Positions 52,458 through 60,557 of a DNA stretch of 64,000 nucleotides are shown piece after piece. The translations under genes were made by a program, and so were the position numbers. The stretch is from Gordoniibacillus kamchatkensis (GTDB lineage Bacteria > Bacillota > Bacilli > Paenibacillales > NBRC-103111): assembly GCF_000829455.1 (NCBI RefSeq), contig NZ_JXAK01000032.1, positions 16,201 to 80,200 of the forward strand, in the 5' to 3' direction. How positions within the stretch are numbered: the stretch's first letter is position 1; each line of letters starts with the position of its first letter. The notes below the pieces were generated by a model. The model was not told the DNA's origin. It was given only the letters and a program-made list of their open reading frames with translations, and ran no database searches.

Positions 52458-52498
52458 CAGATGTATGTGACGATTGTATCACGAAACATCTGATGTTT
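52452..52498 (-). promoter_or_regulatory. Paired operators and promoter of the gntR-dgoD unit
   Basis: Two palindromes, AAACATC-A-GATGT (52452-52464) and AAACATC-T-GATGTTT (52484-52498), are centred 32 bp apart, about three helical turns. A minus-strand -10-like TACAAT lies between them. The ACATCnGATGT form fits sites used by FadR-type GntR regulators; autoregulation is inferred. Confidence 0.7.
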
Positions 52499-52824
52499 AA
52501 AGAGGGGAGAGTGTTGAAATTGACTGGATCTCGTGCGTCCCGGCTTTAGTGCGGAAGCTAGAGAGTACTGCAGAATCGTCTAGCTAAAATAAGAATCCTG
52601 GCTCGACGTTCGCGGATGGGGAGGTCGAGACGTATGCGGATGGAGAGACGCGGCGCGTATGGATGAGGGGCGGAGCGTATGCGGGAGCCTGACTTCGGTT
52701 GAGATTTCCTGCTAGCTGGAAAGTGTGTGCGGTAATAGAGGTTTTAACAGAGTGAGATCGGATTGGAGGAACGCTACTAGCTGGCAAAGCATGAACTCAA
52801 TACGCGCATGTCGCAGCGCAGCTT

Positions 52825-53020
52825 GAAAGGAACGTAGTTCCGTTATGGCACGGATAGAGGGGTGTCGGATAAAGCTTAACGGAACACGGTTCCGTTATTG
52901 GTCCAGAACAAGAGAGATTCTCGCCGAAAATGTGGAAATAGCGTACTGCCGTTCCGCTATTTTTGGGAAATGCTCGGGAAATAGGCCGATAACGGAACAA
53001 ATTTCCGCTATCAGGGAGGA
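52825..53020. repeat. Intergenic palindromic repeats, family A, second array
   Basis: Units AACGTAGTTCCGTTATG, TTAACGGAAC-ACG-GTTCCGTTATT, AATAGCGTACTGCCGTTCCG and ATAACGGAACAAATTTCCGC are spaced 50-60 bp. Linkers such as TTTGGGAAATGCTCGGGAAA recur from the 29.9 kb array. The gap 52499-53613 shows no gene; 53021-53613 contains a weak family B unit (TTTTCCAGCTATTGCAG near 53216) and otherwise nothing I can name. Confidence 0.75.
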
Positions 53021-53613
53021 AGGCGATGAGTTTTTCAACAACTTGAAAACCTGCCGCTAATTTTTATCCATTCGCCTGTTTCTGACTATTTTGCGGGGAA
53101 ACCCCCCCATTAATTTTGCCGATTCCCTGGATTTCTTCGGACATTGGCAATTTGAGATGGAGCTTTTCCATATAATCTTCCAGTGTTCGTCTATCCCTCG
53201 CCATTACCGGTACATTTTCCAGCTATTGCAGTATCTGCGGTTCAGCCGGCGCTACTGCAATCAGTTCGCTCGGCAAGCGGCTTGCATTGGTTCGGCGTGC
53301 GAGTGATGAGGGTGCATGGATGCGAAATCGGTCGCGGACGCAGCTGATCTGTGGGAGAGTTGAAGTGAAAGTGCAGTGTAAGAATATTTCCTCTTACGAA
53401 TGTGTAATGAGGCCAAGATGAGCACCACATACGGGACATCCGCAGGCTGATATGCCCCCTAAACTGCGCAACTGTCAAGATACGGTACCCTGCCGAACCG
53501 TTTCGGCAACTTCACCAAGCGAGTAGCATGTTCTGCAACCTTCCTTCTCATTGCTGCTGGAGAAGTTTTTGCCACTAGCGAGAAACGGTCGTTTCCCGCG
53601 CCAGCCCTTACCG

Positions 53614-54498
53614 CTACCGTTCGGGAAGCTCTCGCTTGAGAAACTGATAAAGCTTCGTAGTCGCCAGCTTCAACGGATAATCCGACGGTTTCGACAGAAT
53701 GCCGATAGCCATGTCTATGGGAGTGCCGCTAATCGGCCGCACTGCAGTGCCTGCCGGTACAGGGCTCAACACAATCTTTGGCACCAGGGCGATCCCCAGC
53801 CCGCTCTCGACATAATATTTCAACGCTGTCATACTGCCGATCTCCATTGTATCTAACGGAATGTTCCCCGATTCCTGCAATACCGTCTCCAGTTTTTTGC
53901 GGTACGGGCATGTCTCCGACGTGATAAGCAGGCGGTGTCCGCGAATATCGTCAGGCGCGATAGCCGTTTTATGGGCGAGCGGATGATTTGCCGGTACTAA
54001 CACAGCAAACTCCTCTTTGAACAACGGCTCAAAATACAGCTCGGAACCGAACTCCGGCGACGAGCAAAGAGCAAGGTCGATATCTCCTTTGCGCAGCCGC
54101 TCGCTAAGTACCGGCGTGTTGGCGAAGTCCACGGAGATGCGGATTTTCGGAAATTGCGACAGAAACCTTTCCAAAACGGCGGGCAACCGGTAACTGGCGG
54201 TCGGCTCCGTCGCTCCTAACCGAATAGCCCCGGCTTCGCCGAGCCGCAAATCTGCAAGGTTCGCTTGCAGCTGCTCCATATTTTTGACGACGTGCAAGCT
54301 TTGCTCGTGGAACAGCCTTCCGGCTTCGGTCAGCCGGAACGGTTTGCCGCGTTCGATCAGCTGCACGCCCAAATCGGCTTCGAGCTTTTGGATTTGCATC
54401 GTGACGGTGGATTGCACATAGTTCAATTCCTCGGCTGCGCGCATAAAACTGCCGTACTTCACGATCGTTTGAAACGTCTTTAATGTTTTAAGGTCCAT
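53614..54498 (-). CDS. LysR family transcriptional regulator
   Basis: A 294-residue LTTR. The N-terminal winged helix is GSFMRAAEELNYVQSTVTMQ with the linker QKLEADLGVQLIERGKPFRL. The effector domain has AIRLGATEPTASYRLPAVLE and DIDLALCSSPEFGSELYFEP. ATG 54498 lies after CGGAGGTGCTAGCG; the frame is open to 54528. It is divergent from an SDR gene across 127 bp that hold an inverted repeat, so it most likely controls that gene and itself. Confidence 0.9.
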   Translation of the reverse strand: MDLKTLKTFQTIVKYGSFMRAAEELNYVQSTVTMQIQKLEADLGVQLIERGKPFRLTEAGRLFHEQSLHVVKNMEQLQANLADLRLGEAGAIRLGATEPTASYRLPAVLERFLSQFPKIRISVDFANTPVLSERLRKGDIDLALCSSPEFGSELYFEPLFKEEFAVLVPANHPLAHKTAIAPDDIRGHRLLITSETCPYRKKLETVLQESGNIPLDTMEIGSMTALKYYVESGLGIALVPKIVLSPVPAGTAVRPISGTPIDMAIGILSKPSDYPLKLATTKLYQFLKRELPER

Positions 54499-54521
54499 CG
54501 CTAGCACCTCCGGTCCGAATA

Positions 54522-54540
54522 AATTCAAATATTATGAATT
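54522..54540. promoter_or_regulatory. Candidate LysR-binding palindrome
   Basis: AATTCA-AATATTA-TGAATT is a dyad with the T-N11-A spacing expected of LTTR boxes, in the divergent lysR-SDR gap. A second AT-rich site (TTAATTCAATTATAC, about 54551-54565) follows. Confidence 0.5.
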
Positions 54541-54625
54541 TGTCGATCAATTAATTCAATTATACAAATACAACCCGGCAGCATACAATCGTAACTATCA
54601 TGGTGAACCGAGGAGATGACCCAGC

Positions 54626-55365
54626 ATGGATATCAAAAACAAAGTGGCGCTTGTGACCGGCGGCGGTACGGGAATCGGCAGGGCGACAAGCCTGGCGCTG
54701 GCCGAGCGGGGAGCGATTGTGGCGGTGAACTATTCCCGCTCCAAAGCCGAGGCGGAAGAAACGGTACAGCTTATCCATGATAAAGGCGGGCGCGCCGTAG
54801 CGGTACAAGCCGACGTTTCCCGGGACCCGGAAGTGCGCGCAATGGCGGAGCAGGTGCGGCGACAATTCGGAACGATCGATTTGCTGGTCAACAATGCCAG
54901 CATAACGCGGCACATTCCATTTGACGATCTGGAGGGAGCGACCGAGCAAATATGGGACGAGCTTTACGGCGTCAATGTGAAGGGCATGTTTTATTGCGCG
55001 CGTGCCGTAGCCCCATACATGAAAAAACAAGGGCTAGGGGCAATCGTCAATCTCGGCAGCATAGCGGGGCAGACGGGACTCGGCTCCAGCCTGCCTTACG
55101 CCGTTTCCAAAGCGGCTGTGCACGGGCTGACAAAATCGCTGGCGCGGGCCCTCGCTCCGATGATTCGCGTCAACTGCGTCGTTCCGGGCGCGTCGAAACC
55201 AGGTGGTGGGCCGGCATGGAGGCGCAGATGAGGAAGCTGGCTCCGAACCTGCTGCTGCAGCGCCTCGCGGCGCCCGGGGACATTGCGTCCTTGATCTGCG
55301 CGGCTCTGGAGCAAGAAGCGATGACGGGGCAAATCATCACGGTGGACAGCGGGCAAACGCTGTAA
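54626..55365 (+). pseudogene. SDR-family 3-oxoacyl-ACP reductase-like gene, frameshifted near the end
   Basis: MDIKNKVALVTGGGTGIGRA opens a FabG-like classic SDR, with NNASITRHIPFDDLEGAT, SIAGQTGLGSSLPYAVSKAA (YxxxK) and SLARALAPMIRVNCVVPGA. After that the frame slips; the end VETRWWAGMEAQMRKLAPNL to MTGQIITVDSGQTL is in another frame. Adding one G in GCGTCG at about 55190-55195 joins them into 246 residues, the usual length. GGAGATGACCCAGC precedes ATG 54626. The LysR neighbour probably regulates it. As written the C-terminal substrate loop is lost. Confidence 0.85.
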
Positions 55366-55370
55366 CCGGC

Positions 55371-55413
55371 AAAACGGGAAGGCTCATGCCGACGGCAAGG
55401 GCCTTCCCGTTTT
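55371..55413. terminator. Bidirectional terminator
   Basis: AAAACGGGAAGGC / GCCTTCCCGTTTT across a loop. It serves the SDR gene and the convergent FUSC-type gene ending at 55426. Confidence 0.85.
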
Positions 55414-55425
55414 GCTGCGCATGCT

Positions 55426-56478
55426 TTATAAGTCCGCGGAAACTTCCTTTACAATGCGGTCCAGGTCCGTTAAGATCCCCCCGACTTCCCGCAGCACAAG
55501 AGGGGACCCGACCTGTGTCATCTCGTTTAAGCAGGCAAGCTGCACGGTTTGTGCCCGCCGGATAAGCGCGCCCTGCCTATCTTTGTTCTCGTCTGACGGC
55601 TGAATGGCCATTTCGCCGAAATGATCGAGGCACGCCGCCGCTGTCCGAAGCGCCTCGCTAATCCGCTCGATTTTCGGATATTCGAGTTTGTAATCTTCCA
55701 TGTCCCTTAGATCCGCCAAGCTGCGGCGTATTCCCCGAATTTGCACGGTGACCCGTTCCAATTGATTCATCCCATACGAGAGGACGTCCAGGCGGGCTCT
55801 CGTTTTCGCCAGAAAAGGGCTGAATTTTTGGCTTTGTTTGGCCAAATGGATCGCTTGAAGACTTTTCCCGGTTTCAATGATCAAGCTTTCTACCGCATTG
55901 TAGCCGTTCCAATTGCCGCCCTTTTGCCCCAGCAGCAAAGTCAGATCGCTCAGGGTCGAGGCGGCGCGCTTGCCAAGAGCAAGAAGAGAAGCTTCGGCGC
56001 TCGGGATGGCGTTCGGAGGAATCAGGAAAGCGTTGATCCCGACCGCAACCGCACAGCCTACCATCGTTTCGACGATCCTTCCGAAGGCATAGCCTTGACT
56101 ATGCCCGAAAGCCAGCACCAGCAAGGAACTGACCGCAACTTGGGAAGTGATCTGGTTGTTCAGGCGCAAGGAATTGGATATCGCCATCCCGGCAAGAATC
56201 ACGAGAAAAATGGATAAGGCCCCTATACTAAACCAATGCCCGATGAGCACGCTGACGGCGACGCCGAGGATGATCCCGACGATTCGCTGCACCGCTTTTT
56301 CGAGGGAATCGGCGACAGTGACCTGCACCGTCAAAATGGCCGCCAGCGGCGCAAAGTAGGGATAGTTGTTATAGGCGAGAACAGTGGCCAGCCACCAGGA
56401 TAAAGCAGCCGCGAGGGCCGTTTTGAACGTTTGAAGCGTCAAACCGAAACGTGCCGGCGTGCGAAAATTCGGGTTCAA
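55426..56478 (-). CDS. Aromatic acid exporter family (FUSC/DUF939-like) membrane protein
   Basis: A 350-residue protein. The N-terminal half has about six membrane helices (TFKTALAAALSWWLATVLAY, YPYFAPLAAILTVQVTVADS, RIVGIILGVAVSVLIGHWFS). The C-terminal half is a cytoplasmic helical domain with coiled-coil character (RLDVLSYGMNQLERVTVQIR). This half-size FUSC plan matches the ArAE/DUF939 proteins of Bacillales, relatives of AaeB and fusaric-acid pumps. Direct evidence for a substrate is absent. The start ATG 56478 follows GGAGGAATGATACCTTG. Confidence 0.87.
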   Translation of the reverse strand: MNPNFRTPARFGLTLQTFKTALAAALSWWLATVLAYNNYPYFAPLAAILTVQVTVADSLEKAVQRIVGIILGVAVSVLIGHWFSIGALSIFLVILAGMAISNSLRLNNQITSQVAVSSLLVLAFGHSQGYAFGRIVETMVGCAVAVGINAFLIPPNAIPSAEASLLALGKRAASTLSDLTLLLGQKGGNWNGYNAVESLIIETGKSLQAIHLAKQSQKFSPFLAKTRARLDVLSYGMNQLERVTVQIRGIRRSLADLRDMEDYKLEYPKIERISEALRTAAACLDHFGEMAIQPSDENKDRQGALIRRAQTVQLACLNEMTQVGSPLVLREVGGILTDLDRIVKEVSADL

Positions 56479-56587
56479 GGTATCATTCCTCCGGGGAAGG
56501 GAAGCGGTGGTAGCTTATGTTATTTTGCCCATTCCGCCGCTTCGGAAACCCGCCCTCGCCCGGTGCGGCCAGCTCTCTGCTGTTGGC

Positions 56588-57538
56588 TTAGCGCTGCCTC
56601 GATATATAGAAAAATACAATCCAAATGAATGCGAATCCGCATAGCTGTGCAAGCGATAAGGGTTGGTGAAATACGAGCCAATTGATCAGAACGCCGACCG
56701 CCGGAAATGCCAGTTCCCCCAATGTGGCATAGGAGGCTTTGGTATTGGCTAAGCCGCGGTAGTAGAGCAGCAAACTGAGCAATCCCGGCACAAATGCTTG
56801 CAACAACAGGTTCCCCGACAAAGCGAGCCAGTTCGGGAAATGCTCCGGCGGCTGCCAGCCGGCGCCTTCGATCCAAGTTGTGGCGATAAGCAGGGGAAGC
56901 GCAACCGTAAATCGAAGCGCCGTGATCGTTTCGAACTGCATCCGATCGAGCAGCAATCGGCCCATTACCGTAGAGCCTCCCCATAAGGCGGCCGCTCCGA
57001 TAGATAACAAGCTGCTCAAGGCAAGTACGTCCGTCCATTCGCTAATGGGCACCGTCCAGCCGAAAGTAAGCAAATAAGCGCCGACAAGCGCCATGATCAG
57101 CAGCAACGGAAACAGCCTCGGAAGTGCTTCTCTCAGCACCAGACGAGCCATGAGGATGGCGAACAAGGGCTGAAGCTTTTGCAGCAGCAGCACCGAGTTG
57201 GGATTCCCGTAAGCGAATGCCGTTGTAAACAGGATGGTAGCGATAGCCGATCCTCCCCAGCCGATAAACAGCAGCGCAAACAAGTGACGTGTCCGCAATC
57301 CGCGAAGCTCCGCCCGGTGAATCCACAGAACCGGCACAGCGTAAAAAAGCAAAAGCACGTGCTCGAACAATACAATCTGAGATGAAGTAAGCACCTTTAA
57401 CAAAAGGATGCGAAACAAGGGATCGACACCCCACAAGGCGGCGCCTGCCACTACAAACCAAATGCTCTTGCTGGTGCTGGCTGCGCTTGTGCGTTCGGAC
57501 GGAGCGCTGCGTTGAACTGCGAATGCTTTTCCTGCCAT
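56588..57538 (-). CDS. EamA-family permease under FMN riboswitch, probable riboflavin transporter
   Basis: A DMT-superfamily protein of about 316 residues with ten hydrophobic segments and two EamA repeats (WFVVAGAALWGVDPLFRILL in the first; ALSSLLSIGAAALWGGSTVM in the second). ATG 57538 lies nine bases after GGGAGG; ATG 57544 and TTG 57547 are alternatives. The gene follows an FMN riboswitch on its own strand with no other gene between, so import of riboflavin or a flavin, analogous to RibN, is the best reading. This is inferred from regulation, not from the protein. Confidence 0.85.
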   Translation of the reverse strand: MAGKAFAVQRSAPSERTSAASTSKSIWFVVAGAALWGVDPLFRILLLKVLTSSQIVLFEHVLLLFYAVPVLWIHRAELRGLRTRHLFALLFIGWGGSAIATILFTTAFAYGNPNSVLLLQKLQPLFAILMARLVLREALPRLFPLLLIMALVGAYLLTFGWTVPISEWTDVLALSSLLSIGAAALWGGSTVMGRLLLDRMQFETITALRFTVALPLLIATTWIEGAGWQPPEHFPNWLALSGNLLLQAFVPGLLSLLLYYRGLANTKASYATLGELAFPAVGVLINWLVFHQPLSLAQLCGFAFIWIVFFYISRQR

Positions 57539-57585
57539 ATTCATCAACCTCCCAAGGTTTTTGAATAGGACGCTTCGAAAGAAGT

Positions 57586-57618
57586 CATGCCCCGTTCTCG
57601 ATTTGAAAACGGGGCATG
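57586..57618 (-). terminator. Hairpin in the FMN riboswitch expression platform
   Basis: CATGCCCCGTT / AACGGGGCATG forms a strong stem, followed on the minus strand by ACTTCTTTCG, a poor but T-rich tail. It lies between the aptamer and the EamA start and is the likely switchable terminator. Confidence 0.6.
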
Positions 57619-57677
57619 AGCAAACAAGCCCAGCGCGGCGACTTTTTTTGAAAAGTTCGGCACTTTGCTTGTTTTCG

Positions 57678-57822
57678 ACCTTCTCCCATCCGGACTATAC
57701 CGTCGGCCTTGGATTTCCACCAAGTCAGTCGCCGGCTGCTTTCGGCAGCCAAGCGAGTCGCGGGCTTAGGTTCACGGGAACCATCACCGCCGGTCAGGAA
57801 TTTCACCTTGCCCCGAAGGTCC
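57678..57822 (-). promoter_or_regulatory. FMN riboswitch (RFN element)
   Basis: Reading the minus strand from 57822: ACCTTCGGGGCAAGGTGAAA, TTCCTGACCGGCGGTGATGG, AGCCCGCGA, GGTGGAAATCC, GGCCGACGGTATAGTCCGGA and TGGGAGAAGGT. These are the conserved RFN blocks in correct order. The only gene downstream is the EamA permease. Confidence 0.96.
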
Positions 57823-57877
57823 GTATTCAATTAGTTCACATTTTACGTCGCTTTGGCGAAGACATCAAGCGTGGGGC

Positions 57878-57922
57878 AAAAAAAGCTCTTCGAAACCCGC
57901 CTGCTCGCGGGAATCGAAGAGC
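57878..57922 (-). terminator. Terminator of the TMEM175-like gene
   Basis: On the minus strand GCTCTTCGATTCCCGC pairs with GCGGGTTTCGAAGAGC and is followed by T7. It ends the transcript 6 bases after the gene and insulates the FMN riboswitch. Confidence 0.92.
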
Positions 57923-57927
57923 ACTTC

Positions 57928-58491
57928 TTAGCGGTTTCTCAGGGCATGCTCGATTCGCTTATCCGGAACGAACCAGATTGCGGCAACGAGGACGAAAAAG
58001 AAGCCGGATATCCAGGTACTCAAATATGCGCTCAAGACCGCGATCAAGTAGAGCAGAGGAGATAATTTCCCCTTCCAGTCTTTGCCCATCTTCCGGACGA
58101 ATAAGGAATCGCCGGCATGCTGGTGAATAATCGCGCGCTGAAGCAGCCAGTACGAGAACGCCGCTAATAGTAGAATAATACCGTACAGTGCCGTTGGGGT
58201 GGCTGCAAAATGGCTTTCCCCCATCCAAGCTGTTGTGAACGGTACAAGGGATAGCCAGAAAAGAAGCAGCAGGTTGAGCCACATCAGCCGCCCGTTCATC
58301 GTTCGAACCATGTGCAGCAGATGATGATGATTGTTCCAGTAGATGCCGACATATATGAAACTGAAGATGTAGCTAAGTATTTTCGGACCAAGTACGATTA
58401 GCGCATGCCAGTCATGGCCTTCCGGCACTTTAAATTCCAACACCATGATCGTAATGATAATCGCTAGCACGCCATCGCTGAACGCTTCCAT
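57928..58491 (-). CDS. TMEM175-family (DUF1211) potassium channel-like protein
   Basis: A 187-residue membrane protein with six helices. It begins MEAFSDGVLAIIITIMVLEF, the FSDGVxAIxxT pore-lining signature of TMEM175 channels, followed by YWNNHHHLLHMVRTMNGRLM. Bacterial members form tetrameric K+ channels. The start is uncertain: family members usually have a few residues with an Arg before EAF, and in frame the codons before ATG 58491 read L-K-A-N-R up to a TGA, with no normal start codon. A CTG start or a small 5' frameshift is possible. Confidence 0.88.
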   Translation of the reverse strand: MEAFSDGVLAIIITIMVLEFKVPEGHDWHALIVLGPKILSYIFSFIYVGIYWNNHHHLLHMVRTMNGRLMWLNLLLLFWLSLVPFTTAWMGESHFAATPTALYGIILLLAAFSYWLLQRAIIHQHAGDSLFVRKMGKDWKGKLSPLLYLIAVLSAYLSTWISGFFFVLVAAIWFVPDKRIEHALRNR

Positions 58492-58633
58492 CCGATTCGC
58501 TTTCAGATTGTTTCACCATTCCTCACTGAGAGCTCTTTTAACCTATTCCTCATTTGTAACGTTGCATAAAACTTTTCATATTGTCAAGCAACCCTCCACA
58601 ATTTCGTATGCGGGATCGCCCCTTCTTCATCTT

Positions 58634-59478
58634 TCAGGAAACGAATTTTTCCGCCGCATCAACGGTATGCTTGAGCAGCGTCGCGATCGTGACCGGCCCT
58701 ACGCCTGCCGGGACAGGCGTAATCGCGCTCGCGTTCGCGTAGCATGCGTCAAAGTCCACATCCCCGACATTGCCTTCGTTGTAGCCGGCATCGAGGATGA
58801 CCGCGCCCGGCTTGATCCAGTCTCCTTGCACGAACTTGGGCTTGCCGACGGCGGCCACGACAATGTCGCCCATGCGCACGATTTCCGCCAAATTGGCGGT
58901 TTTGGAATGGCACGTCGTCACCGTCGCGTCCTTGTTCAGCAGCATCGCGGATACGGGCTTGCCGAGAATCGGGCTTCGGCCGATCACGACGGCGTGCTTG
59001 CCTTGGGCGGGAATGCGATAGTAGTCCAGGATGGCGATGATCGCGCCGGGGTGCAGGAAGGGAAATCGGCGAAACCGAAAGCGGTGCGGGCAAAGCCGAG
59101 CGCCGTTACGCCGTCCACGTCCTTGTCGATGCGGATCGCTTCGAATGCGGCCCGCTCGTCAATATGACGGGGGACCGGATGCTGCAGCAAAATCCCATGT
59201 ATAGCCGGGTCGTCATTCAGTTGCCGAATGGAGGCGATGAGCCGCTCCGTCGTTGTGCTTGCGGGCAGATCGACGCGGACGGAGCGAATGCCGAGCCGTT
59301 TGCAGGCGTTGCCCTTCATCCGCACATACGTAGCCGAAGCAGGATCGTCGCCAACCAAAACAGTGGCAAGGCACGGAACGATCCCCTTCTCGGTGAGGCG
59401 CCGAATGCGTTCCGCCAAATGCTCCTTTATGCTTGCTGCCACTCGGTTGCCGTCCAAAATCAGTTTGTCCGTTTTCAT
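58634..59478 (-). pseudogene. folD: Bifunctional methylene-THF dehydrogenase/cyclohydrolase FolD, frameshifted as written
   Basis: The N-terminal half has [20 protein letters not shown], the substrate motif [16 protein letters not shown] (Y-x3-K) and [20 protein letters not shown]. The frame is lost after ADFPSCTP. The NADP domain in the other frame reads [20 protein letters not shown] and [20 protein letters not shown] and ends [20 protein letters not shown]. One more C in the C4 run (minus strand, 59047-59050) restores 281 residues. FolD is a core one-carbon enzyme, so a read error is more likely than loss. A ZTP riboswitch precedes it. Confidence 0.9.
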
Positions 59479-59502
59479 GTTACCAGCCCTTTCGCATCGG
59501 AT

Positions 59503-59539
59503 TCAAACAGAAAGAGGCAAGGGGAATCCCCTTACCTCT
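59503..59539 (-). terminator. Expression-platform terminator of the ZTP riboswitch
   Basis: On the minus strand AGAGGTAAGGGG-ATT-CCCCTTGCCTCT is followed by TTCTGTTT. The 5' arm overlaps the end of the aptamer (GGGCAGAGG), the usual layout for ligand-controlled termination. Confidence 0.8.
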
Positions 59540-59612
59540 GCCCAGGCGTACGGCTCGTATATCCGCGTGCTCCCTCATGGTTCCCCATGCTCCGCCAGTC
59601 ACACACGGTCCA
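59534..59612 (-). promoter_or_regulatory. ZTP riboswitch (pfl motif)
   Basis: Minus-strand blocks in order: GTGTGTGACTGGCG, GGGGAACCATGAGGGAGCAC, GCCGTACGCCTGGGCAGAGG. They match the pfl/ZTP aptamer, which senses ZMP/ZTP when 10-formyl-THF is scarce and turns on folate one-carbon genes. folD lies directly downstream. Confidence 0.93.
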
Positions 59613-59672
59613 TTAGCCCTATCTTAGCAAACGAAAGGCCGTTAAAGCAATAGTGCCTGCCTGCCAGGCAAC

Positions 59673-59711
59673 AAAAATCGCTCTGCCGGGGCAGCCCGGC
59701 AGGGCGATTTT
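59673..59711 (-). terminator. Terminator of the membrane protein/M1 peptidase operon
   Basis: AAAATCGCTCTGCCGGG pairs with CCCGGCAGGGCGATTTT; on the minus strand it is followed by GTT after a T5 run. It lies 10 bases after the stop of the last gene. Confidence 0.85.
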
Positions 59712-59721
59712 GCATAACGCG

Positions 59722-60541
59722 CTACGCGTTCACTTTGTCCCGCCACAGCGCGTGCTGCGCGGCAATGCTCCACACTTTCAGCACCATCCGCACGAGCGGG
59801 TACAGCTGGTGGATGAGCAAAGCGGTCAGCCCGGCCCACACATACGATGCGCCTAACGCCAGCAAAAATAGCAGCAGAGTGACTAGTCCGATAAAGAGCG
59901 CAATCAGTACGACGCGGTGCGCGTTGGTAATCCAGCAGAGCAGGGTGGGGAGGAGCCGGATGCCTGCGGCGCGGCCGAACTGCACGTACATGAACAAGAG
60001 CTGCAGCAGGAATGCATAAACCAGACTAGCCGCCGGCATAAGGAAGGAGCGCCGCAATGAGCTTGCCGGTTAAAAAATGTTTGCCGTACAGCTCGCTCGC
60101 TTTGCCGATCAGCCATGGCAGCGGGGCCGCCGTGAACGCGATGAGCAGTACATAGTACAGGAGATAATGGCCTCCGAGCTGCTTTATGCCGCGGAAAAAC
60201 CGGTATCCGGCGTTCAGGTCGGTCCGGTGCAGCGAGTAGTAGACGGCGGCGTTAAGCAGCGGCGTGACTGTCATCCGCACGATCAGAAGCACGGCCAACG
60301 TCCACATGTACGGGATGAGCAAATCCGTCTTCGTCAGCCGGAATTGGCCTTCGGCAAGAAATAGATGCGAAGCCCCTCCCGGCAGCGACGAGCCCGGATA
60401 ACGGTGCAGCAAAGGAGTCACAATGGACTGAATGTACCGATACAGGAAAAATCCCCAAAGCAGCTCGTACACGAACAGGGTCACGATGGCAAAAGGCTGG
60501 CGGAAAGCGCTGCGCAGTCCTTCCCGAATCCAGTTCATCAT
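59722..60541 (-). pseudogene. Polytopic membrane protein, frameshifted as written
   Basis: The first 172 codons (MMNWIREGLRSAFRQPFAIV to LIAALLPYAGG) hold four hydrophobic segments. A second frame then continues FLMPAASLVYAFLLQLLFMY with three to four more and ends QHALWRDKVNA at 59722. The frames overlap near 60040-60050; removing one C of CTTCCTTATG on the minus strand would join them into about 272 residues. I do not recognise the family. It starts 16 bases after the M1 peptidase gene on the same strand and is probably cotranslated with it. Confidence 0.7.
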
Positions 60542-60557
60542 AGGAATAGCACCTCCT

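Noticed and set aside
57561..58130. 189-residue plus-strand frame over the FMN riboswitch region
   Set aside because: The sequence is explained by the RFN element, hairpins and the 3' part of the TMEM175-like gene on the minus strand.
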